DNA of 64,000 bases, taken from positions 199,215 through 263,214 of the forward strand of contig JAGOSY010000003.1 of the NCBI GenBank assembly GCA_018062085.1. Reading direction: 5' to 3'. Positions 8,468 to 17,114 of this stretch are shown here, piece by piece. Both the position numbers and the translations under genes were made by a program. The notes below the pieces were generated by a model. That model did not search any database, was not told where the DNA came from, and worked only from the letters and a program-made list of their open reading frames with translations. This stretch comes from a bacterium. Lineage in GTDB: Bacteria > Cyanobacteriota > Vampirovibrionia > Obscuribacterales > Obscuribacteraceae. How positions within the stretch are numbered: position 1 is the stretch's first letter; each line of letters begins with the position of its first letter.

Positions 8468-8800
8468 GGCTTCCTCCTTAACAAATCGTTCTTTACAAAT
8501 AGATGACCAAGGCTGCCAGAAATCTATTCTACTTATACAATCCACTAATGAAAGTGTTATCAAATCTTACCGATTCTTGCGCATTAGTGTCTATTTAAGG
8601 CAACTTCGTTTGACCACTGAGATAGGGTTTGGTACTATTCGAGTTCGCTTGTCCGCTCTTAGCAACAGGTTTTGCGTTTTGGCGTAGAACTGGGGCTTGA
8701 GAAGGGCCAATATAAGACATGGGCAAATATTAGGCATGAATCTTTCAAGACATGTCTGAATAGATGGGAAAAGAAGCCTGACCAATAGCTGGAGACGAAA
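8468..8800. other. Intergenic region with the rplU promoter and leader
   Basis: A 333-base stretch between a minus-strand small gene and rplU. It holds the sigma-70-type promoter at 8610-8638 and a ~155-base untranslated leader. I could not draw a convincing terminator or a known riboswitch in the leader, and no coding frame here looks real. Confidence 0.5.
8610..8638 (+). promoter_or_regulatory. Promoter of the rplU-rpmA-murE unit
   Basis: TTGACC (8610-8615) and TACTAT (8633-8638) are separated by exactly 17 bases, close to the sigma-70/SigA consensus. Transcription would start near 8645, giving a leader of about 155 bases before rplU. Confidence 0.65.
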
Positions 8801-9196
8801 ATGTTCGCGATTGTTGAAGCCTGCGGAAGGCAATATGAATTACACGCTGGTCGTTATATCGACATCGATATGTCTGGCGAAGAAGAAGGTTCGGTTCACG
8901 TCTTTGACCGCGTGCTAATGCTGGTCGACGGAGCAGGTTCCACCATCGGCGCTCCTTATATTCAAGGTGCGAAAGTAACCGGCAAAGTAATTTCCAAGTT
9001 GGAAGTTAACGAAGTGCACGGACGCATCCAGTCGACAATCAAAGCCAACAAAGTGATTGTCTACCACATGAAATCTAAAAAAGGCACCCGCAAGAAGCAG
9101 GGCCACAGAGTTCAATCGACTCGCGTGATGATTGAATCAATCGAAGTCGACAACAAAGTTGTAGCTAAAGCTGAAAAAGCTGCTGCCAAAGCTTAA
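8801..9196 (+). CDS. rplU: Large ribosomal subunit protein bL21
   Basis: A 50S subunit protein binding 23S rRNA. The bL21 pattern is clear: [23 protein letters not shown] at the N-terminus, the VLMLVDG and [15 protein letters not shown] strands, and the basic RNA-binding tract [14 protein letters not shown] ~25-residue Ala/Lys-rich tail extends beyond the usual end. The start has a GGAG site 6 bases upstream of the ATG. It is followed after 20 bases by rpmA, the standard bacterial rplU-rpmA order. It is driven by the promoter at 8610-8638. Confidence 0.97.
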   Translation: MFAIVEACGRQYELHAGRYIDIDMSGEEEGSVHVFDRVLMLVDGAGSTIGAPYIQGAKVTGKVISKLEVNEVHGRIQSTIKANKVIVYHMKSKKGTRKKQGHRVQSTRVMIESIEVDNKVVAKAEKAAAKA

Positions 9197-9216
9197 GTAG
9201 AAGGAGTTACCTCTCA

Positions 9217-9468
9217 ATGGCACATAAGAAGGGCGCGGGCTCTACAAGAAACGGCAGAGACAGCCAACCGAAGCGCCTCGGCGTCAAAGTCTACGGTGGT
9301 GAAGCGGTCACCTCTGGAAATATTCTAGTAAGACAGCGTGGCACTAGAATCCATCCTGGATTCAACGTCATGCGCGGATCTGACGATACTCTCTTTTCAG
9401 TTATCCAAGGGATCGTTCGTTACGAAGAATCTAGAGGACGCAAGTTGGTAAGTGTCTACCCAGTTTGA
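9217..9468 (+). CDS. rpmA: Large ribosomal subunit protein bL27
   Basis: A small basic 50S protein near the peptidyl-transferase centre. It begins [16 protein letters not shown] and continues [23 protein letters not shown], the standard bL27 sequence. The mature N-terminus is AHKKG, so there is no cleavable extension of the Firmicutes type. AAGGAG lies 10 bases upstream of the ATG. Its last 17 bases overlap the start of murE, which is unusual: rpmA is most often followed by obgE. Confidence 0.97.
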   Translation: MAHKKGAGSTRNGRDSQPKRLGVKVYGGEAVTSGNILVRQRGTRIHPGFNVMRGSDDTLFSVIQGIVRYEESRGRKLVSVYPV

Positions 9469-11131
9469 TACACCAGCTCCAAAAGCCTTAAATCAACTCT
9501 TGTCAGAGCTGCGCCGCGATAGCGGGGCGGCTCTTGCAGCAAGAGAGGTACCTGCTAACTCTAATGCTAGCCCTAATGCAAATTCTAGCTCCAATAGTGC
9601 AACAGCCGCGAACACTGGTCTAGATTCGGCTGACAGCGTGAGCAGTAACCAGGTCACCGGAATCGCTTACGACTCACGCCATGTCGAGCCCGGCAACGCC
9701 TTCTTCTCGATAGAAGGCTACACAGTGGACGGCAACAAGTTCATCAACCAAGCCATTGAAAAAGGCGCCAGCGTCATCTTTTCAGAAAAAGAATCTGGCC
9801 CTTACAGTGTTCCACTGATTGTCGTCAAAGATGTCCGCGCCGCTATTGCAGCGATTTCTAGCGACATATTTGAAGCGCCAAGCAAAAAACTCAGACTACT
9901 CGGAGTTACTGGCACTAACGGCAAAACGACCACTACTCACTTAATTGAGCAAATACTCAACGCCAATGGTCAGCCCACAGGCTTAATTGGCACCTTAGGT
10001 GCGCGCATTCCTTCTTTTAAAGACGGAAAATATTTGGGCGAAAGTGAATATTTAGACGTCAAGCACACCACTCCCCAAGCTTCTGACTTGCAAGCACTGC
10101 TTTACACTATGGCCAACCGCGGCGTAAAACAAATCGCCATGGAAGTATCGAGCCATGCCCTTGCTCTAAAACGAGTCTTCGGCTGCCATTTTGCCGCAGC
10201 TTGTCTGAGCAACGTCACTCAAGATCACCTAGATTTTCACAAAACCATGGAGCATTACTGGCAATCTAAGCGCCAGCTCTTTGAAATGCTAGGAAAAAGC
10301 GCTGTTCAGCCGCGCACAGCAGCTATTAATCTTGATGATGAATTAGCCCCAGAGTTTATCAAAGCCACAGCCAAAGATATCAATCTAATCACCTATGGCT
10401 ACAGCGAGAAAGCTTCTATTCACGTGAAGAAAGGCAATTTCGACTTCTCTGGCATGAAGCTTACGCTTGCCACTCCCAGTGGTGCCATATCTTTTTCGAC
10501 AAAACTGACTGGCCGCTTCAATCTTTACAACATCATGGCCGCCATGGCAGTCTGCATGGGTGAAGGCTTAGAAAAAGAAGCAATTGCCGAAGCCTTAGTC
10601 GACTTCAGTGGAGTCTCGGGTCGCTTTGAAGTAGTGCCGCCCCCACCTCATTTGGCTGCTCAAGACCGCTCACCTCTATGCATCGTTGACTATGCCCACA
10701 CCCCTGACGGCTTAGAAAACGTACTCAAAGCCGCTCGCGCCCTAGTGCCTGAAGACGGCAAACTAATCGCGGTGTTCGGCTGCGGCGGCGACCGCGATTC
10801 ATCGAAACGTCCACAAATGGGCGAAATTGCTGAGAACCTAGCAGATGAAGTGGTAGTCACTTCAGACAATCCACGCTCAGAAGACCCACAACAGATCATC
10901 GCCGACATTTTGACCGGCATAAAGCGCCTCAAAGGTGTCACTGTCGAAGTCGACCGCGCTCGGGCAATTGAGTCAGCCGTGCTGGCGGCTAGCCCCAAAG
11001 ATGTCATAGTCGTCGCCGGCAAAGGCCACGAAACCTATCAAATACTGAAAGACAGCACAATCGACTTTGATGACCGCAAAGAAGTAGCAAAGGCTCTCGA
11101 ACAGCGCTTCGGAACCCTCAAGAGCAAGTAG
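9452..11131 (+). CDS. murE: UDP-MurNAc-tripeptide synthetase (MurE)
   Basis: Cytoplasmic ATP-dependent ligase that adds the third residue to UDP-MurNAc-L-Ala-D-Glu. Seen are [16 protein letters not shown] (Mur N-domain), the P-loop [14 protein letters not shown] (~residues 151-164), the [10 protein letters not shown] and EVSSHAL substrate loops, [10 protein letters not shown], and the C-domain [13 protein letters not shown]. The DNPRSEDP motif indicates meso-diaminopimelate as substrate. A low-complexity Asn/Ser/Ala insert (~residues 30-58) lies near the N-terminus. The GTG start at 9452 overlaps rpmA by 17 bases in another frame; a GAGG lies ~15 bases upstream, so translational coupling is likely. 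Usual length is ~490-500; this is 559 because of the insert. Confidence 0.96.
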   Translation: MSTQFDTPAPKALNQLLSELRRDSGAALAAREVPANSNASPNANSSSNSATAANTGLDSADSVSSNQVTGIAYDSRHVEPGNAFFSIEGYTVDGNKFINQAIEKGASVIFSEKESGPYSVPLIVVKDVRAAIAAISSDIFEAPSKKLRLLGVTGTNGKTTTTHLIEQILNANGQPTGLIGTLGARIPSFKDGKYLGESEYLDVKHTTPQASDLQALLYTMANRGVKQIAMEVSSHALALKRVFGCHFAAACLSNVTQDHLDFHKTMEHYWQSKRQLFEMLGKSAVQPRTAAINLDDELAPEFIKATAKDINLITYGYSEKASIHVKKGNFDFSGMKLTLATPSGAISFSTKLTGRFNLYNIMAAMAVCMGEGLEKEAIAEALVDFSGVSGRFEVVPPPPHLAAQDRSPLCIVDYAHTPDGLENVLKAARALVPEDGKLIAVFGCGGDRDSSKRPQMGEIAENLADEVVVTSDNPRSEDPQQIIADILTGIKRLKGVTVEVDRARAIESAVLAASPKDVIVVAGKGHETYQILKDSTIDFDDRKEVAKALEQRFGTLKSK

Positions 11132-11263
11132 TTTTACAACCTTTACAGCCTCCGTTACCATATAATCTATATGGCAATGTATTTTAAAAGGTAGAGGTCG
11201 ACAAGCCTAAGTCGGCCGGGACAAGTCGAATACTCAAACCCAGAAGACCAGTCGGGAGCGCTC

Positions 11264-12100
11264 TTGGGCATCAGCTTTCACATAACGTCTGTAAGAGAAG
11301 GCACTCTTTTCAATGTCATGCAATTTCTCAGTTTAGAGAGAGTGACAGGCGTTCTTTCGATAAAATTTGGTAGGCAAATTCCTGAAGTGACTATCTATTT
11401 TGTCGCCGGAAACATTACCACTGCTGAATTTGGTGCCCTGGTTGGAGACGGCGTGCTCGACATGCTGCTCTGCCAAGAATTTGCAGTCAAAGAAGTGGCA
11501 TTTGCCCCAGGTCGCATCAGCCAAGTAAACGAGCAAGCCATTATTGTGCGCTCGACAAATATAGCCTCTGTGCTTTTAAACGTCTCAAAAGATGTCGACC
11601 GATGCGAGTCAAGACCCTTTATCTATGGGCTTCTTCCTGTCAATACAAGTTTTGGCCAAACCTCTCCGTCAATTCTGCACATATTGCATGACTTTGATTT
11701 GTGGAATGGTGAGCTGGCAAAAATACCAAAGGGCGAGCGTGATAAGAAAGCACCGCTAAAGCAATGCCGCTTAATTCGCCGGGCTCTTTCGCAAGGTGTC
11801 ATTGCCTACCAGCGGCCACTAGTCTCAGTAAAGATGCTCAAGCCCTTGCTCAGCATTCTTGACCCACTGACAGAAAAAGAATCAAATAACTTACGTGGTT
11901 ATTTGCGCAGCCTACTACCGCACCCGAAAGCTACACACTTATCTATCGAGCGCTTTTACGCTTTTGCTAGTGCCATAGAATCAATCGCTCAAAGGCGCTC
12001 TAGCGAAGTGGGAGAACGAGCTCGAAGAGCTATTCATGCCTTGATTCAGAATGCCACAAAAATGAGTTCTGGCGATGTCGGTGAAACCAGCCATGTCTAA
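11264..12100 (+). CDS. DUF4388 (PATAN)-like domain protein
   Basis: The N-terminal ~95 residues fit the DUF4388/PATAN pattern: LFNVMQFLSLERVTGVLSI, then a short hairpin and IYFVAGNITTAEFGALVGDGVLDMLL, ending in VKEVAFAPG. In cyanobacteria and other phyla this domain occurs in signalling proteins such as PatA-type response regulators. The remainder (~180 residues) is not recognised. No membrane segment is seen. The TTG start at 11264 follows GGGAG by about 7 bases. It overlaps the deacetylase gene by 8 bases, so the two are co-translated. A perfect TATAAT lies at 11161, ~100 bases upstream, but without a well-spaced -35. Confidence 0.6.
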   Translation: MGISFHITSVREGTLFNVMQFLSLERVTGVLSIKFGRQIPEVTIYFVAGNITTAEFGALVGDGVLDMLLCQEFAVKEVAFAPGRISQVNEQAIIVRSTNIASVLLNVSKDVDRCESRPFIYGLLPVNTSFGQTSPSILHILHDFDLWNGELAKIPKGERDKKAPLKQCRLIRRALSQGVIAYQRPLVSVKMLKPLLSILDPLTEKESNNLRGYLRSLLPHPKATHLSIERFYAFASAIESIAQRRSSEVGERARRAIHALIQNATKMSSGDVGETSHV

Positions 12101-12824
12101 TGAGCATGATGATGATGATGATGATGATGAATCATATGAATTTCGCAGCGGCAGTCACGACTTCGAAAACCGCATGCACCGGTTCAATATGACTTTCTTA
12201 AGAGCGCTGGCCAAACCAATATTGCCCGCTGGATACTGGTCAAAGAACCGCTATACAAGACACGATGAAAAGACTCCTATCAATCTCACTTTCGATGACG
12301 GACCAAATCCGGCCACCACAAAAGAACTACTAGTGGTGCTAGAGGATGAAAAAGTCAAAGGAACTTTCTTCTTTATCGGTGAGAACATCAGACTCTATCC
12401 AGAGCTGGTCGAAGCTGTACACAAAGCTGGTCATATTATCGGCAACCACTCAATGACCCATACTTTTTTACCAAACCTGACCCGCAAGGCTGTTGAAAAA
12501 GAAATTGATCAAACCAATCAACTAATAATCGACATAATAGGTGCCGGCCCCACTCTGTTCCGCGCCCCTTATGGCATCATGGACAAACGCTGTGCCGAGG
12601 CCCTGAAAGAGCGCCGCATGTCAACAGTTTACTGGGGAGCCATGGCCGATGACTTTCGCCCTATAGGCGAAGACGCTGTGGTCTCACGCATCATGAAACA
12701 GATACCAGGCAATGAACTGGTGGTCTTACACGAAGGGTTGCATCCCAGCCAATGCATCCGGTCGACAAGAGAAATTATCAGGCGCAGTAAAGACCTTGGT
12801 TTTACTTTCGAGCCGATTCAATAA
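12093..12824 (+). CDS. Polysaccharide deacetylase (NodB domain, CE4)
   Basis: Metal-dependent de-N-acetylase of the CE4 family, acting on peptidoglycan or another amino-sugar polymer. Motifs in order are LTFDDGPNP (catalytic base and metal Asp), GNHSMTHTFLPNL (metal His pair), FRAPYG (catalytic Arg), and VVLHEG near the C-terminus. No signal peptide is seen, so it may be cytoplasmic or exported by another route. I prefer the ATG at 12093 (GGTGA 8 bases upstream) over 12075. A run of seven Asp follows the start. The gene overlaps the DUF4388-like gene by 8 bases and is followed by a PlsC-like gene, suggesting envelope synthesis. Confidence 0.9.
   Translation: MSNEHDDDDDDDESYEFRSGSHDFENRMHRFNMTFLRALAKPILPAGYWSKNRYTRHDEKTPINLTFDDGPNPATTKELLVVLEDEKVKGTFFFIGENIRLYPELVEAVHKAGHIIGNHSMTHTFLPNLTRKAVEKEIDQTNQLIIDIIGAGPTLFRAPYGIMDKRCAEALKERRMSTVYWGAMADDFRPIGEDAVVSRIMKQIPGNELVVLHEGLHPSQCIRSTREIIRRSKDLGFTFEPIQ
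12108..12128 (+). repeat. (GAT)7 trinucleotide run
   Basis: Seven perfect GAT codons encode a poly-Asp stretch just inside the deacetylase gene. Because the unit is three bases, copy changes would alter only the number of Asp residues and leave the frame intact. Confidence 0.9.
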
Positions 12825-12889
12825 TTAACCGATTCTGGTTTTCGAGCGGTTACAATTTTGATCTCGCAAACAGTGAAACTGAGGTCAAA

Positions 12890-14176
12890 ATGCTCGATTT
12901 TCGCCCACCTTTAGAAAGCCCTGCCCTAATCTGGTATGTAAATCTAGTTTTGCCCCTTTACATGAAGCTAAAATTGCACGACACCAGAGTGACTATCAAA
13001 GATGGTGCTCTCGAGCGCTTTGCCAAGCTCAAAGGCAAACATGCCATGATTTGCCCCAATCACTCGAACCGTCACGACCCACAAGTGGTGGGTATGTTTG
13101 CTAGAGCCGCTGGCGAACATTTCAATTTTGTTGCTGCCCGCGAAGTGTTTGACTATGACAACGGCGCTAACGGCTGGTGGCTGCAACATCTGGGAGTTTA
13201 CTCAGTAGTACGTGGTGCCGCTGATCGTGAATCGTTCAAAACCACTCGCCGCATACTTTCTGAAGGCCGCAAAAAATTAGTGCTATTTCCCGAAGGGGAA
13301 CTATCAAGACAAAATGATACTGTCATGCCGCTGGAGTCAGGAGCGGCACAAATGGCTTTCTGGGCAATGCAAGATATGGAAAAAAATGGCGCCAAAATTG
13401 GCCCCGGCGACGACGAAAAGACGGTCTACATTCAGCCCATCGCCATGAAATATACATACCCCTATGATGTTTCTAGCTCACTGCGCGAAACCTTGAAGAC
13501 TCTCGAAAACAAGCTTGGCATAGTTTCTCCTGAAGACTTTAGCTTCTACAACCGTATGCGTGCATTGGCTGAAAAAATGCTTGGCACCATCGAAAAAGAA
13601 TATGGTATTTCCTCGAATGTGCAACCAGCACTTGGTATGAACGAAAGACTAAAGGCTCTGCGCAGACACATCTTAAATAATCTCGCTCGCATTCTTGAAA
13701 TTGAACTACCTAAAGACGCCCGCGATTTAGAGTGTGTGCGTGTTCTTCGCAACAAACTCGATGACTTCATTTTCGAAGACGAAAAGAAAATGACTGAATA
13801 CGAACGCCATGTTCACGAAGAAAAACAACGGGTCTACAAAAGCTATTACCGCGACCTCAATCGTGTGGTTACTTTCATTTGTATTTATGATGGCTACGTC
13901 ACAGAGCACATGACCCAAGAGCGCTATTCAGATGTAATCGAGCGTATGGAAATTGAAATCTTTGACGGCGACCCGTCTATTAAAGGCCCTCGCGAAATAA
14001 TCATTGATGTCGGCGAACCAATTGATTTGAGTGTCTATTACGCAGATTTCAAAAAAGAGAAAAAGGCAACTATCGCCAAAGTCACTGATTTGATCTTCTC
14101 TGAAATCTCGACCATGTTAGCCCAGCTAGACACCGGGCGCACTCACCGATTCATTGACGCTAAAACTTTGGTTTAA
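12890..14176 (+). CDS. 1-acylglycerol-3-phosphate acyltransferase (PlsC)-like protein
   Basis: The N-terminal half has the PlsC acyltransferase motifs. Block I is CPNHSNRHDP, giving the HX4D catalytic pair; there is an R-x-x-x-x motif VVRGAADRESF, and block III is LFPEGELSR. Such enzymes move acyl chains to lysophospholipids or related acceptors at the membrane. The C-terminal half (~residues 195-428) is not part of the PlsC domain. It is helical and charged, with likely coiled-coil stretches (YERHVHEEKQRVYKSYY), so the protein is nearly twice a normal PlsC. The ATG follows GAGG by 7 bases. It closes the DUF4388-deacetylase-acyltransferase run. Confidence 0.85.
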   Translation: MLDFRPPLESPALIWYVNLVLPLYMKLKLHDTRVTIKDGALERFAKLKGKHAMICPNHSNRHDPQVVGMFARAAGEHFNFVAAREVFDYDNGANGWWLQHLGVYSVVRGAADRESFKTTRRILSEGRKKLVLFPEGELSRQNDTVMPLESGAAQMAFWAMQDMEKNGAKIGPGDDEKTVYIQPIAMKYTYPYDVSSSLRETLKTLENKLGIVSPEDFSFYNRMRALAEKMLGTIEKEYGISSNVQPALGMNERLKALRRHILNNLARILEIELPKDARDLECVRVLRNKLDDFIFEDEKKMTEYERHVHEEKQRVYKSYYRDLNRVVTFICIYDGYVTEHMTQERYSDVIERMEIEIFDGDPSIKGPREIIIDVGEPIDLSVYYADFKKEKKATIAKVTDLIFSEISTMLAQLDTGRTHRFIDAKTLV

Positions 14177-14223
14177 AATCTAATTTCAAGATCTTGGTTT
14201 GAAATTTTAATTTGAAACCCTGA

Positions 14224-14256
14224 TTGGAACTCAATTGGAACTCAATTGGAACTCAA
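14224..14256. repeat. Three tandem 11-bp repeats
   Basis: TTGGAACTCAA is present three times without spacing, followed by a degenerate fourth copy (TTGAAACT). It lies between the acyltransferase gene and the MarR operators. The 11-base period is close to one DNA helical turn. Its role is unknown. Confidence 0.8.
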
Positions 14257-14307
14257 TTGAAACTTGGTGGGACTTTCTTCAAATCGTGATAGTTATCTCT
14301 GTTTTCC

Positions 14308-14333
14308 AAATTAGGTGTATATACACCTAATTT
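14308..14333. promoter_or_regulatory. Perfect palindromic operator (probable MarR site O1)
   Basis: A 26-bp perfect inverted repeat centred at 14320/14321, with core TTAGGTGTATATACACCTAA. It lies ~120 bases before the MarR-family start codon. Long palindromes with TA-rich centres are typical targets of MarR dimers, so autoregulation is likely. The central TATATA could also form part of a -10 element. Confidence 0.75.
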
Positions 14334-14370
14334 ACAATTCAAAGACCATAAGCTGGGCTTCCAAAAATGC

Positions 14371-14386
14371 GTGTATATACACCTAA
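14371..14386. promoter_or_regulatory. Second operator copy (probable MarR site O2)
   Basis: GTGTATATACACCTAA repeats the central 12-bp palindrome and the right arm of the site at 14308-14333; the left arm is degenerate. The two centres are 56 bases apart. Confidence 0.7.
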
Positions 14387-14451
14387 TTCACCGATGCGAG
14401 ATGGGTTTTCCGTTTTTAAGATTTTGGTTTTTAAAATTTTCTATTACGCCC

Positions 14452-14931
14452 ATGAAAAATAGCGAACCAGATCTAAGAATATGCCGCTTGATTGCAGCGG
14501 GTTGCACTTGTGCGCATATTCGAAAAGCGTCTCGCCTAGTCACCCAATATTATGATGCTGTGCTGGCTCCGGCAGGAGTAACAAGCACGCAATTAACCCT
14601 ACTCGTTACGACTTTTCTCAGTCAATCTCACTCAATCAAAGACATAGCTGAGAGCCTTGGTATGAACCGCACATCGCTTACACGAACGTTGAAGCCGATG
14701 TTAGAACAAGGACTTGTCGAACAAGATTCAGGTATCGCTGGACCGATTGGTGACAGAAGAATTAAGCGTATCGTCATTACCGATCACGGCAAGCGAATAT
14801 TAAGACTAGCAACACCTTTGTGGGAGCACGCCCAAGAACAGTTGTTAGCAAAAATTGGCGAAACCGACTGGCAAGACTTAATTGAAAAGCTCGCGATCGT
14901 ATCTCAGGTGCCAACTGTGTTTGCAGACTAA
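14452..14931 (+). CDS. MarR family transcriptional regulator
   Basis: A winged helix-turn-helix repressor/activator of the MarR group, ~159 residues. Seen are LTLLVTTFLSQSHSIKDIAESLGMNRTSLTRTLKPMLEQGLV (recognition helix region), then the wing DRRIKRIVITDHGKRIL, then a C-terminal dimerisation helix. Two N-terminal cysteines (ICRLIAAGCTCAHIRKAS) could allow redox or metal sensing, but that is inference. I start at the ATG at 14452; an upstream in-frame GTG at 14371 lies inside the second operator. The gene stands alone behind two palindromes, so it probably controls itself; other targets are not visible. Confidence 0.93.
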   Translation: MKNSEPDLRICRLIAAGCTCAHIRKASRLVTQYYDAVLAPAGVTSTQLTLLVTTFLSQSHSIKDIAESLGMNRTSLTRTLKPMLEQGLVEQDSGIAGPIGDRRIKRIVITDHGKRILRLATPLWEHAQEQLLAKIGETDWQDLIEKLAIVSQVPTVFAD

Positions 14932-14933
14932 AT

Positions 14934-15392
14934 CTATTTGACTAGATTTTTCAGCTGATTGGTAGCGCCGCGCTTCATCAGCTCGTTCATACCTCGCTGC
15001 ATCCCCTGATTGACCAAATTATTGATAGTACTAGATGCGCCTTGAGTAGCGCCTGCTGCAGTGCCAGAAACTGCCGAAGCTCCAGCAACCGGAGCAATAG
15101 CAGGCGGTGAGACAGCAGCAGATGGTGAGACAGCAGCAGGTGGTGTCACGGCGGCGGCAGCTGTGCCTGAAGAGGCAGCAGCGGCAGCACTTGGACTGAG
15201 AATCATGTTGCCTTTGCCAGTGACCATCAGGTCATAAACCTTACCATTGGTTTTGTCGGTTACTTGATACTGACCGGCGGCCATAGTGGTTGTACCGACT
15301 TCTGTAGGTCCGGTCAAAGCTGGAGAAGCCGTCTGAGCCCAAGCGGGCGCTTGTAATAGAGCAGCTAAGGCAACGGCTAGCAATTTATACAT
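14934..15392 (-). CDS. Secreted Ala/Pro-rich protein, unknown
   Basis: A 152-residue secreted protein. The signal peptide is MYKLLAVALAALLQAPAWA with cleavage near WAQ. A short folded segment follows (TTTMAAGQYQVTDKTNGKVYDLMVTGKGNMIL), then a long Ala/Pro/Ser/Val low-complexity linker. It ends in a basic amphipathic tail (NNLVNQGMQRGMNELMKRG). No known family. The start at 15392 has GGGGAG ~7 bases upstream; a start at 15407 would add five residues. The gene is convergent with marR, with stops only 2 bases apart. Confidence 0.6.
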   Translation of the reverse strand: MYKLLAVALAALLQAPAWAQTASPALTGPTEVGTTTMAAGQYQVTDKTNGKVYDLMVTGKGNMILSPSAAAAASSGTAAAAVTPPAAVSPSAAVSPPAIAPVAGASAVSGTAAGATQGASSTINNLVNQGMQRGMNELMKRGATNQLKNLVK

Positions 15393-15599
15393 GTCAAAAC
15401 TCCCCAAAAAAGACTATCTGTTTGATACCCAACTAAGACGAGCGAATCACCCTCAGCCTTAAATTCAAAGCAAAACCCCTACCAGATTAAGAAAAACTTC
15501 TATAAAGGCCTCGCAACCTTCTCTTAGCAACCCTGCCAAACGGTGGTAGGATAATGGTTTGCTTTTAAGCTTAACAATTTGGTGGCAGCACGGTATATT

Positions 15600-17039
15600 A
15601 TGCAAAAACTCGCTCTTATTGGCCTCGGTGCCTCCGGTCTCTTCGCTCTCAAAGAGCTGGCCGGCGCAGACATTGAAGTACACGTCTTTGACGTTGGCCC
15701 AACCTATGAGAAGCGTTATGCCTGCCCGATTGACCAAGGCAAATTGACCGTATGTCCGCCAAAAGCTTGCAGCTATTGCGCCCCAGGCCAATCAGCTGGC
15801 AGCTGGAACGACTTCAAAGTCATTCTCTCGGCCTCACCAGTTATCGGTGGCCGCCTTTACGACCTAGTAGGCGAAGCCGAGTTACAAAAGCGTCTAGACA
15901 TGGTCAGAGCTACGATTTTGCAGCATGCTCCCTGCGAAATACCGGTAGTTAAACCCAATGCCGAAGACCTTGAATGGATCAAGAAGAAAGCCACTATGGC
16001 TGGCATGGTCTATCACTACCAAGAACTTTTACACTGCGGCTCAGACAATGCTCCGGCAATTAACACCAGTATTCTCGATGAAATCAAAGCCAAGGGCTCG
16101 AACATAGTCTTTCACTTTGACAAGAAAGTAGTCTCCATAGCTCGTCGCAACGAAAAGTTTGCTGTGCGCTCAGACCGCTACAGAAAGCCCGAAGAAGAAG
16201 TCGAAGACACCTTCGACATGTGCATAGTCTCCGTAGGCCGCGGCGGAGCAGCTTGGCTCACCCAGCAAGAGTTTTATAAAGCCCTAGATATCAATCCTGG
16301 TCAAGTCGATATTGGTATTCGTGTTGAAACCAGTGCGTTCTTCACTGAAGAAGTCGACAGGCGCTTCTACGAACCCAAGCTCTACTACAGAAGCCGTCAC
16401 TCAGGTGATGTGGTGCGCAACTTCTGCTCAAACCCAAAAGGCTTTGTCACACCAGAAAACCACCGCGACTATGTGCTAGTTAACGGCCACTCGAAGATGT
16501 ACGAGAAGTCTGAAAACAATAACTTTGCCGTGCTGGTCTCAAAAACATTCACTAGACCGTTCAAAAACCCTCAAATGTATTCGCAGACCATTGCCAAAAT
16601 TGCCAACATGCTAGCCGGTGGCGGACCACTAGTTCAACGATTAGGCGATCTCAAATCGGGCAGACGAACAAAGTCTTTGACAAATAATTTGATCAAACCA
16701 ACCCTCGAAGCTGAGTGCGGAGATATTTCTCTTGCCTATCCGCACCGCATCTTAGAGAGCATCATCGAGTATCTCGATGCCCTCGACAAAATTTGCCCTG
16801 GTGTAGCTGGTGAGTCAACTCTTCTCTATGCACCTGAGTGCAAGAGCTATCCTGACTCGATTTCAGTGAACAAAAATATGGAAACCAATGTTCCTAACCT
16901 GTTCATTATTGGTGATTCTAGCTCGTGGACCAGAGGTGTGGGCCAGGCAGCTACCAGCGGCATTCTAGCCGGTGAAGGTGTGCGCCAAAAACTCAAAGTC
17001 GGCATTCCTAGCGCTTCTAAGTTGGTGCCAGTTAGCTAG
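15600..17039 (+). CDS. FAD-dependent oxidoreductase (COG2509-like)
   Basis: The N-terminus shows the Rossmann dinucleotide motif LIGLGASGLFALKEL (GxGxxG). The C-terminus ends in LFIIGDSSSWTRGVGQAATSGILAGE, typical of the FAD-dependent dehydrogenases of COG2509. The middle contains the CIVSVGRGGAAWL loop. A cysteine cluster CPPKACSYCAPG lies near residue 60. The substrate is unknown. The start is uncertain: the ATG at 15600 begins directly at the conserved strand, while a TTG at 15579 would add seven residues. It has no co-directional partner. Confidence 0.82.
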   Translation: MQKLALIGLGASGLFALKELAGADIEVHVFDVGPTYEKRYACPIDQGKLTVCPPKACSYCAPGQSAGSWNDFKVILSASPVIGGRLYDLVGEAELQKRLDMVRATILQHAPCEIPVVKPNAEDLEWIKKKATMAGMVYHYQELLHCGSDNAPAINTSILDEIKAKGSNIVFHFDKKVVSIARRNEKFAVRSDRYRKPEEEVEDTFDMCIVSVGRGGAAWLTQQEFYKALDINPGQVDIGIRVETSAFFTEEVDRRFYEPKLYYRSRHSGDVVRNFCSNPKGFVTPENHRDYVLVNGHSKMYEKSENNNFAVLVSKTFTRPFKNPQMYSQTIAKIANMLAGGGPLVQRLGDLKSGRRTKSLTNNLIKPTLEAECGDISLAYPHRILESIIEYLDALDKICPGVAGESTLLYAPECKSYPDSISVNKNMETNVPNLFIIGDSSSWTRGVGQAATSGILAGEGVRQKLKVGIPSASKLVPVS

Positions 17040-17061
17040 TTCCAGAGCTAGTTCCAGAGCT
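17038..17061. repeat. Two tandem 12-bp repeats after the oxidoreductase stop
   Basis: AGTTCCAGAGCT occurs twice in tandem, overlapping the stop codon of the flavoprotein gene. It is not a hairpin terminator. Role unknown. Confidence 0.6.
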
Positions 17062-17114
17062 AGTTAAGCCTAGCTATTGCTGTGACGACTGCTTTGAAAA
17101 CGTCCGCAACTGCC

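Noticed and set aside
11142..11166. TTTACA and TATAAT before the DUF4388-like gene as a full promoter
   Set aside because: The spacer is only 13 bases; only the -10 is credible.
12890..14176. PlsC-like gene as a two-gene fusion or frameshift
   Set aside because: The frame is open and the C-terminal region has normal codon use with no second known domain or internal stop.
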